From positions 922,942 to 986,941 of the forward strand of contig SMLU01000002.1 of assembly GCA_007859745.1 (NCBI GenBank): 64,000 bases of DNA, given 5' to 3'. The position numbers and the translations under genes were made by a program. The notes beneath the pieces were generated by a model. The model was not told the origin of the DNA and did not search any database. It saw only the letters and a program-made list of their open reading frames with translations. How positions within the stretch are numbered: the stretch's first letter is position 1; every line of letters begins with the position of its first letter. The stretch comes from Phycisphaerae bacterium RAS1. Lineage in GTDB: Bacteria > Planctomycetota > Phycisphaerae > UBA1845 > Fen-1342. Positions 10,284-16,845 of this stretch are shown here, in pieces.

Positions 10284-12704
10284 TCAGCCGCCGATCAGCA
10301 GTGCCACAAATGGATTGATGTCCAGCACGTTCGTCTGCCCGTCGCCGTCAATATCGCCGTTGAGGATGTTGCAGGTTGGGAACATCGCGGCGTAGCCGGT
10401 CGGGTCGATCAGCGCCAGCACAAACGCATTGATGTCGAGCACGTTCGCTTCGCCGTCGCAGTTCATGTCACCCGTGACCATGCCGTTCTGCTGCTGCCAG
10501 TAGTCCAGCAGCTCGCGCAGTGCGAGCGGCGGATTCGCCGGCGGCAACTGGCCGGCCTGGTCGTACTGGCTCAGCCCGTGGCAGGAGGTGCACACGCGGA
10601 TTTCACCGGCGCCAAACGAGAGCCAGTTGCGCTCGCGGACCACCGGCGTTCCGGATGGATCGAGCAACTGCCAGCTCAAGGCGCGGCCGGCCGGCACAAA
10701 CGCAGCCAGTGAACCGTCAGCGGCGACGCGCACCGTCGCGGGCGGCTCGCCCGGTGTCGCCGGCAGATTGGCGGCCAGGGCGTTCTCGTCGTGCAGATAC
10801 TGTGCGAGCACGCGCCGTCCGGGCCGCGGCTGATTGTTGTAGGACAGGCCGCGAATCTGATCGCCCTGGACAATCTGAAGACTTTCCACGTCGTAGATCG
10901 CGCCCGGGGCGCCGACCGTCTGCGCTCCGCCGCCGGCGACCCGCAGGTTGAACGGCTGCTGAAGATCGAAGTCGTCGCGCGTCGTGACATTGCGCGACAC
11001 GATCAGCGCCAGCTCATTCGCGACCAGGTAGTCCTGCAGGGCTGCGACGCCCACGCCTGCCTCGGCGAAGACCTGCGCTTCGACCGACGGCAGCGGCGTG
11101 ACTCGGCGCTGCGGGCGCGGCCGCGGGCGGACTTCCACGGCCTGCCACTGCCAGAGCGGGCCGGAGTAGCTCACGAGCACATCGGGGTCCCAGTAGCTGA
11201 GCGTCTTGTTGATGGCCGGCGTAAGCGGCGCCAGCGCGCCCCAGTACCCGTTGCCCAGCGGCCCGACCGACTTCAGGCGCAGGTCGTAGCGTGACCCGGG
11301 ATTGGGACGGCCGCCGGTGTTGGCGTCGGCGCGGGTCTCGGGGGTGTGCGAGGCGATCAGCATGCCGTTCGACAGCATCAGCGGATCGCGGTACAGGCCG
11401 GAGTGATTCGGGCCGGGGGTGTCGTCGGGTTGCGACGTATCGCGGTGCGTCACGTACGTGATGCTGATGTGATCGGCGTCGAGCGTGGGCGGCGCGTCGA
11501 TGCGGACGATCTGCCCGCACGAGTGCGTCTGAAACTCGGGCGCATCAATCGCGAAGAATCGCCCGCCGACGGCCGGGTCTTCCTTCGGCTGGAGCATGTT
11601 GATGATCGGTTGCGTGTTGAAGCGCGGCAACTGGCCGTAGAAGTCGATGATGTTGGGGTCGTCATTGAACGCGGCCGGGATATAGCCGTGCAGCTCGTGC
11701 CGTCCGAGGTGGTTCAGAATCTCCAGGTCGCTGCCGTCCTCGTTCATCTGCCAGATGAAGAAGTGATTGAACGAGTGCCCGTTCAGGTTGGTGCCGGCCA
11801 GCAGGTCCTGGCGGGCGGCGCGCGGCTCGGGGAAGACTTCCGTCCGATTGCCGAAGAGCGGAACCGAGTCCGCGGCTTCGCTGGTCCAGTTGAACGTGCC
11901 GTAGGGCAGCGGATTGCCCGGCGGTGTGAGCGCGTCGCTGTCGGCCTGCTGATCGCGCTGCAGATGGTCCCACTGCGTAAAGATCACGCGACCGAAGCTG
12001 TCCACGATGGGCGAGAAATCGCCCGACGGCGCGTGGTTGAGCAGCGTCAGGCCTTCCGTCGGGTGCAGCCGCCACAGACCGGTGGTCGTCGGCGCCTCCT
12101 CGTACTCATCGAGCTGCGGATAGAGGTGCGCCGAGCCGTCCCGCGGCCGGTCGCTGGTGAAGATGATCGCGTCATCCGTGCCGTAGACCGGGCTGACGTT
12201 GTTGGACGCGGCGGGCTGACTTGAGACGCGCGTGATGATCGGCGTATCGGAGGGTCCCAGCCCGGTGATCTCGTAGATCTGCCAATAGAACTCGCTGTAG
12301 TCGTACTGCTGCGTCGCCCCGCCTACGACCATGCTGAATACCGCCCGCTGCCCGTCCCAGTGCACGCACGGTTCCCGCACGGCGATGGCGCCGGCGCCCT
12401 GGAAACCGCTCACGCCGTAGCCCGCGGCCTGGGTCAGGTTGCGGAGCGTTCCGTCGGGATAGCGAATCCACAAATCGCCGCCGCGGCCGGTCGGCGCCAT
12501 GTCGCCGCGGTGGTTTCCGAAAACCGAACCGATGGTGATAAAGTCGCCGGGGATCGGCACCTGCGTCACGAAGAGGATCGGGTTTGAGGTCTGAATCTCG
12601 CCCGCCGGCGCCGGCATTCCGGTGGCGGAGAGCAAGATCGCAGCCAGCGCGATCGGGTGAATGAAACGCCGTGACGGTGTGGACGAGCGGGTTGTGTGTG
12701 TCAT
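10284..12704 (-). CDS. Hydrazine-synthase-alpha-like propeller with CxxCH and dockerin tail
   Basis: 806 aa. The ATG at 12704 has GGGAG upstream and begins a signal peptide (HPIALAAILLSATGMPAPAG). The N-terminal segment ILFVTQVPIPGDF and the following WD40/PD40-like blades (IIFTSDRPRDG, VIFTQWDH) resemble the hydrazine synthase alpha middle-domain family. That family is widespread in planctomycetes that do not perform anammox, so anammox activity should not be inferred. Near residue 703 a CTSCHG motif could bind one c-type haem. The last 60 residues hold two dockerin-type calcium loops (DMNCDGEANVLDIN and DIDGDGQTNVLDIN) ending FVALLIGG. It is probably an exported, surface-attached haem protein. 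The family call is by motif resemblance only. Confidence 0.65.
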   Translation of the reverse strand: MTHTTRSSTPSRRFIHPIALAAILLSATGMPAPAGEIQTSNPILFVTQVPIPGDFITIGSVFGNHRGDMAPTGRGGDLWIRYPDGTLRNLTQAAGYGVSGFQGAGAIAVREPCVHWDGQRAVFSMVVGGATQQYDYSEFYWQIYEITGLGPSDTPIITRVSSQPAASNNVSPVYGTDDAIIFTSDRPRDGSAHLYPQLDEYEEAPTTTGLWRLHPTEGLTLLNHAPSGDFSPIVDSFGRVIFTQWDHLQRDQQADSDALTPPGNPLPYGTFNWTSEAADSVPLFGNRTEVFPEPRAARQDLLAGTNLNGHSFNHFFIWQMNEDGSDLEILNHLGRHELHGYIPAAFNDDPNIIDFYGQLPRFNTQPIINMLQPKEDPAVGGRFFAIDAPEFQTHSCGQIVRIDAPPTLDADHISITYVTHRDTSQPDDTPGPNHSGLYRDPLMLSNGMLIASHTPETRADANTGGRPNPGSRYDLRLKSVGPLGNGYWGALAPLTPAINKTLSYWDPDVLVSYSGPLWQWQAVEVRPRPRPQRRVTPLPSVEAQVFAEAGVGVAALQDYLVANELALIVSRNVTTRDDFDLQQPFNLRVAGGGAQTVGAPGAIYDVESLQIVQGDQIRGLSYNNQPRPGRRVLAQYLHDENALAANLPATPGEPPATVRVAADGSLAAFVPAGRALSWQLLDPSGTPVVRERNWLSFGAGEIRVCTSCHGLSQYDQAGQLPPANPPLALRELLDYWQQQNGMVTGDMNCDGEANVLDINAFVLALIDPTGYAAMFPTCNILNGDIDGDGQTNVLDINPFVALLIGG

Positions 12705-12775
12705 GATGCTCCCAAAGCGAGAGATCAGACACAAAGTTCACGCGGAATTCTAAACAAAGGTGACGGGCAGCGACG

Positions 12776-13372
12776 CTACCCGCCGGCGATGTGCGACACG
12801 AAGGGATCGACATCCTGGTCGTCGATCTGTCCGTCGCAGTTGCTGTCGTTGCTGCACAGCAGGTCGCAATCGGGGAATGAGGTCTTGAAGGCATCCGGGC
12901 AGCACAGGGCCAGCGCCAGCGCGGCGATGTCTGTGCGATCAACCACGCCGTCGCAATTGGCGTCGTAAGGCGTGCAGGTGCGCTCGTGCGCGTGCACGAG
13001 CGGGAAGGTCGGGACGATGGCGGCCGTCATCGGTCGCCGGTCGCGCGGCCGCAGGTGCGACGGCGGGGACCAGAATAGCATCGCGAGGACCGCGGCGGCC
13101 GCGGCGGTGGTGGCAAGTCGGGCGAGCGTGCGCTGCACCCGGGCGGCGGTTGGGCGCGTCGGCCCGAGGGCGCGACTACGTGCGGCGCACAGCGAGCAAG
13201 TTGCCAGATGGAACCGCTCGCTGAGCGACGCACCACGTGTTGAAGCGGAGAGGCTTACGAGCCTGGGCATGGAAAGGCAGCGCGGCGATCGAGCCTCGCC
13301 GGCCCGCGCGTCGTCAAGGCTGTCTGCCTCGGCGAGCGAGCGGATCAGGTGATCGAGGGTTCGGTCGTCCAT
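12776..13372 (-). CDS. Anti-sigma-like membrane protein with dockerin-type C-terminus
   Basis: 198 aa. The N-terminal part contains HLATCSLC, exactly the H-x3-C-x2-C zinc motif of ZAS anti-sigma factors, preceded by another Cys near residue 32. A single membrane span follows (LATTAAAAAVLAMLFW). The outer part carries two dockerin-type loops (DANCDGVVDRTDIAALAL and DSNCDGQIDDQDVDPFVS) and ends HIAGG. This topology would place the zinc motif in the cytoplasm and the calcium loops outside. No sigma factor gene adjoins it. It lies 71 bp upstream of the HZS-alpha-like gene on the same strand and may be co-transcribed with it. The start is not supported by a close ribosome site. Confidence 0.55.
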   Translation of the reverse strand: MDDRTLDHLIRSLAEADSLDDARAGEARSPRCLSMPRLVSLSASTRGASLSERFHLATCSLCAARSRALGPTRPTAARVQRTLARLATTAAAAAVLAMLFWSPPSHLRPRDRRPMTAAIVPTFPLVHAHERTCTPYDANCDGVVDRTDIAALALALCCPDAFKTSFPDCDLLCSNDSNCDGQIDDQDVDPFVSHIAGG

Positions 13373-13483
13373 GCGTATTCCAGCCCAGTCAGGGTTCTAC
13401 CTCCTCTTATTCGCGGCGGTGCCGCCCGCGCTCGGCAAATCCGGCGGCGAATGTCCGATATTCCCTGGCTGGGCGGTTCCTGA

Positions 13484-13560
13484 CATCGCGGGACGGGCGA
13501 CATCCGTCCCACCCGACGGGCGAGACGCCCGCCTCACCCGACCAGGGTGCAAACAGCGTG
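13484..13560. repeat. Dispersed GACGGGCG inverted-repeat cluster
   Basis: The stretch holds GGGACGGGCGACATCCGTCC and a neighbouring CGGGCGAGACGCCCG palindrome. Related units occur at 61371-61435 and 62472-62527. It lies between two same-strand genes and could fold in RNA, but no T-run follows. Confidence 0.6.
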
Positions 13561-13561
13561 G

Positions 13562-14923
13562 CTAGCTGCGGCAGCCGGATGCTTCGCTGCGATCCACGCA
13601 GGCGGCGATGGTCAGGTCGCCGGCCACGTTCACCGTGGTGCGGCACATGTCGAGAATCCGATCGGCGCCGAGGATGACGCCGATGCCCTCAACCGGCACG
13701 TTGACTTGCTGTAGCAAGATTGCGACCAGGGGCAGCGAGCCGCCGGGCACGCCGGCGGTTCCAATGCCGGCCACAATCGCCATGAATGCGACCGTGACCT
13801 GCTGTTCCATGGAAAGAGACACACCGAATAGCTGCGCCAGAAAAAGCACGGTGACGCCTTCGAAGAGGGCGGTGCCGTTCTGGTTGGCGGTGGCGCCGAC
13901 GGTCAGGACGAATCGCGCGGTTTGCGGGCGGATGCGCAGGCGCGTTTCGGCGACGCGCAGCGCGGTCGGCAGGGCCGCGTTCGACGAGCTGGTGGCGAAG
14001 GCCGTCAGAATCGCCTCGCTGGCCTGCATGAAGAAGGCAAACGGGCTGCGGCGGGCGAGCGCCGCGAGCGTGACGCCGTACACCACGAGCATTTGAAGCG
14101 CCAGGCCGATGACCACCGTCAGCATGTAGGCCAGCAGCGTGCGCAGCACGTCCAGCCCCAGAACGGCCGCGAGGTTGAAGACCAGGGCCGCCACGCCGAG
14201 CGGGGCGAGCCGCATGGCCAATGCGATCAGCGTCAGGCAAACGTCGAGCAGCCCTTGCAAAACGTTGATGAGCGGAGCGGCGCGATCGGGTGGGATGAGC
14301 GTCAGCGCGGCGCCGAAGATCAGGGCGAAGAACATCACCGCGATCATGCCGCCGCCGGGCGAGCTGCCGTCGATGGCGCCGACCATCTCCTGAAGCGGAT
14401 TTTTCGGGATGAAGTCGAGCAGGCTGTCGCGGATCGTCCGGGCTTTGCCGGCCTGCTCGACTGTTTTGGACGTGCCGGCGGCGAACTGGCTGCGGAGCTC
14501 GTCGCGTTTTTCCGCCGTGAGGCTCGCGCCGGGACGGATCGAGTTGACCAGGGTGATGCCGATGCCAACCGAAATGGTCGACAAGACCAGCGTCAGCAAC
14601 AGCGTGCGCAGACCGACGCGCCCCAGCCGCCGCATGTCGCCCATTTCCGCGACGCCCAGCACCAGCGCGGCGAAAACCAGCGGGACGACCACCATGAATA
14701 TCAGCCGGAGGAAGACCTGGCCGATGGGGTACGCGACGTAGTCGGCGATCCACGCCAGAGTGGGGTTGGTTCCACCATCGGCAGCTCGCGGCGCGGCGAG
14801 ATTTGCTGTCAGGCCGCCGCCGATGCCCAGCAGAAGGGCGATCAGAATTTTCCAATGCAAGGCGATGCGCCGGGGCGCGGCGCTTGGACCGGAATCAGAC
14901 CGCGGCAGTGGATGGGATGACAT
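13562..14923 (-). CDS. Dicarboxylate/amino acid:cation symporter (DAACS family)
   Basis: 453 aa, the usual length for GltP/DctA-type carriers. Multiple hydrophobic spans begin with WKILIALLLGIGGGL. The re-entrant loop signature appears as SSSNAALPTALRVAE (classically SSST-LP), and the TM7 motif appears as NQNGTALFEG (classically NMDGTAL). The C-terminal ILGADRILDMCRTTVNVAGD matches the conserved TM8 region with the substrate-binding Asp/Arg/Asn. It probably imports glutamate, aspartate or C4-dicarboxylates with Na+ or H+; the substrate cannot be fixed from sequence. It is flanked by repeat-bearing spacers and looks like a stand-alone gene. Confidence 0.9.
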   Translation of the reverse strand: MSSHPLPRSDSGPSAAPRRIALHWKILIALLLGIGGGLTANLAAPRAADGGTNPTLAWIADYVAYPIGQVFLRLIFMVVVPLVFAALVLGVAEMGDMRRLGRVGLRTLLLTLVLSTISVGIGITLVNSIRPGASLTAEKRDELRSQFAAGTSKTVEQAGKARTIRDSLLDFIPKNPLQEMVGAIDGSSPGGGMIAVMFFALIFGAALTLIPPDRAAPLINVLQGLLDVCLTLIALAMRLAPLGVAALVFNLAAVLGLDVLRTLLAYMLTVVIGLALQMLVVYGVTLAALARRSPFAFFMQASEAILTAFATSSSNAALPTALRVAETRLRIRPQTARFVLTVGATANQNGTALFEGVTVLFLAQLFGVSLSMEQQVTVAFMAIVAGIGTAGVPGGSLPLVAILLQQVNVPVEGIGVILGADRILDMCRTTVNVAGDLTIAACVDRSEASGCRS

Positions 14924-14948
14924 GCGGCCAGAGTAATCGACCTTCCAG

Positions 14949-15004
14949 AACCCCGCACGGGAGTGCGGGGCAAGCCTGCCGCGCCACTTCCGTGGGCGGG
15001 TCCT
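14949..15004. repeat. Dispersed double-hairpin repeat GAACCCCGCACGG (copy 1)
   Basis: A CCCCGCAC/GTGCGGGG hairpin is followed by a second GC-rich inverted repeat. A closely similar copy, with the same two-hairpin layout, sits at 42221-42277. Confidence 0.75.
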
Positions 15005-15013
15005 GCCCTCGCG

Positions 15014-15751
15014 CTAAGGGCGACTCGCAGCGGACGCGGGCGCGGACGCCGGTTGGGGCGGGCGGGGGTCAGTGAAGCCTGGCAAAGCGGCGACGCCGGC
15101 GGCGAGTCGCATCAGTTGGACGCGCGTTTCGGCCGCGTCGCGGCGCGCCGGCGATGGCCGCTCCAGGTCGGAGTCATGCTCCAGCCGGGCGGCGAGGATC
15201 GCGGCGAGGAGGCCGGCGTCATCCACGAGGGAGCGAGAAGCGTCGGTCAGCCCGGCGTACTGCTCGGGCGCGGCCGCCCAGTCGACAAGCGTTCGTCCGT
15301 CGAAGCGGCGCGCGCGGAGCTCGCCCTCCGCCGATTGCAGAAGCGCGACCAGCGCGTCGCGCTCCACGGGCGTGACGATTCGCAACCTGAAGCCGCGGTG
15401 GGCGTGGTAGGCGCTGGTCGCTTCCCGCAGGCGGGTTTGGGCGATCAACTCGGCCAAGCTGATGCCGCGAGACCGGCGGGTCAGGTCCGAGAGAGCCGCG
15501 AGAGCGGGCACGTCGGCGGCCGCGACGGCCCGTTGAAGGGCGCGCAGAGCGGCGGGGAGGTCGTCGTCGTTGATAAGCTCGAACGCTTCGCGGAGCATTT
15601 GTTCGCGCTGCTCGTCCGTCGTCGCCGGGCGAGTTGTCAGCGCCGCGGACGAAGGCTGAGACTCCGCGGGTTGAGGCGGGCAGTGGCGTGTCGCGGCGGG
15701 GAACGCGAGAATGCCCGCCGGCCCGGCGACGAGGATCAGGAAGATTGCCAC
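15014..15751 (-). CDS. Hypothetical exported protein
   Basis: About 245 aa if translation begins at the GTG at 15751, the only reasonable start in frame; no ribosome site is evident. The N-terminus is hydrophobic (AIFLILVAGPAGILAFPAA) and is followed by RHC, which may be signal-peptide or weak lipobox sequence. The rest is Ala- and Arg-rich and predicted helical, with a repeat-like segment around LREAFELINDDDLPAALRALQRAV reminiscent of TPR helices. The C-terminus is Pro/Ala-rich. I recognise no family. It is divergent from the Gfo/Idh-like gene that starts 62 bp away. Confidence 0.5.
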   Translation of the reverse strand: MAIFLILVAGPAGILAFPAATRHCPPQPAESQPSSAALTTRPATTDEQREQMLREAFELINDDDLPAALRALQRAVAAADVPALAALSDLTRRSRGISLAELIAQTRLREATSAYHAHRGFRLRIVTPVERDALVALLQSAEGELRARRFDGRTLVDWAAAPEQYAGLTDASRSLVDDAGLLAAILAARLEHDSDLERPSPARRDAAETRVQLMRLAAGVAALPGFTDPRPPQPASAPASAASRP

Positions 15752-15813
15752 ACGGCCATTGTAGTAGCCGGCGGCTGCCGCGGCGCCGAAACGTGCACTG
15801 AGTTGAGTGATTC

Positions 15814-16845
15814 GTGGCGAACCAGCGTGTGAATTTGCAGAAGCGCTTGCGCGTCGGGTTGATCGCGACGCCCGATCTGGCGGCCCCTCTGGCCGAGGCG
15901 GTGCAGGCGGTCGAGAGGTTTGAGCTTGCGGCGCAGGCGGGCGTTGCGCGCGGCGAGGCGCTGCCGCACGTTGAGCACTTCGACGACACGCGCGTGATGA
16001 TCGCACAGGCGAGCATCGACGCGGTGATCGTCGCGGCGGGGACGCGTGTGGCGGTGGAACTGGCGGAAGTCGCCGCCGCGAAGGGCTTGCATGTCTGGCG
16101 CACACCGCCCTTGGCGCGGACCTTCGCCGAGGCAGTCGAGATTCTGAAGCGGCAGGCGCCGCGGCCGACGGCGTATCGACTGAGCTCATGGTGGGAATCG
16201 GTCTCGACGCCGATCGTGGATGCGATTGCCAGACTCGACGGCTTCAAGCCGCTTTTCTCGGAAATTCAGGTGGCCAGCGAGGGGCCGACGCTGCAATCAT
16301 GGAAGGCCAGCGCGGTGGACGCCGCGGGCGGCACGCTGGCGGAAGCAGCGTACGCGATGCTGGAGACGCTGGTCGGGCTGCGCGGCCTCCCGGAGAGCGT
16401 GAGCGGCGCGGTGGCGCGCTCGCGCCGCAGACCGGCCGCCCAGGGGCGCGAAACCGAAGACACGGCGGCGGCGATTCTGCGCTACCAGGGAGGCGGCGTG
16501 GCGCTCGTTCGCAGCACCTGGGATATTCCGCCGTTCGCGGCGCGGACGCTGCATCACGGCGCCGAATGCAGCGTGGAGCTGACGCCGGATGCGCTGCGCG
16601 TGCTCGATGCGGGCGGCGGCGAGCAGGTCGTGACGGCGCTGCCGGGGCATGACTGGGCGGAGGAGATGCAGCGATTTTCAGAAGCCTGCCAGGCGCCGCC
16701 GGGCAACGGAGCCCGGCCGGACCTTGAGCATCATCTCTGTGTGCTGGCGCTGATTGAAGCGGTTTACTTGTCGGCCCGGACGGGGCACCCGGAGTCGCCG
16801 CGGAAATTCTACGAGGTGCAGGGGCGGCCCGAGCCGCCGGCATGA
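15814..16845 (+). CDS. Degenerate Gfo/Idh/MocA-like protein
   Basis: 343 aa, starting at GTG 15814. The N-terminal half keeps the Rossmann order of the Gfo/Idh/MocA oxidoreductases (LRVGLIATPDLAAPLAEAV, then DAVIVAAGTRVAVELAEVAAAKGLHVW). The glycine-rich GxGxxG loop and the catalytic Glu-Lys-Pro motif, expected where VWRTPPLA stands, are absent. The C-terminal half has the family's alpha/beta sheet domain features. It may therefore no longer bind NAD(P) or catalyse a redox step. Its stop overlaps the start of the DUF4091 lipoprotein gene by 4 bp (ATGA), implying translational coupling. Confidence 0.6.
   Translation: MANQRVNLQKRLRVGLIATPDLAAPLAEAVQAVERFELAAQAGVARGEALPHVEHFDDTRVMIAQASIDAVIVAAGTRVAVELAEVAAAKGLHVWRTPPLARTFAEAVEILKRQAPRPTAYRLSSWWESVSTPIVDAIARLDGFKPLFSEIQVASEGPTLQSWKASAVDAAGGTLAEAAYAMLETLVGLRGLPESVSGAVARSRRRPAAQGRETEDTAAAILRYQGGGVALVRSTWDIPPFAARTLHHGAECSVELTPDALRVLDAGGGEQVVTALPGHDWAEEMQRFSEACQAPPGNGARPDLEHHLCVLALIEAVYLSARTGHPESPRKFYEVQGRPEPPA

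Noticed and set aside
10284-12704. Anammox hydrazine synthase
   Set aside because: Only the alpha-like propeller is present; no beta or gamma subunit or haem-rich partner occurs, and similar proteins are common in non-anammox planctomycetes.
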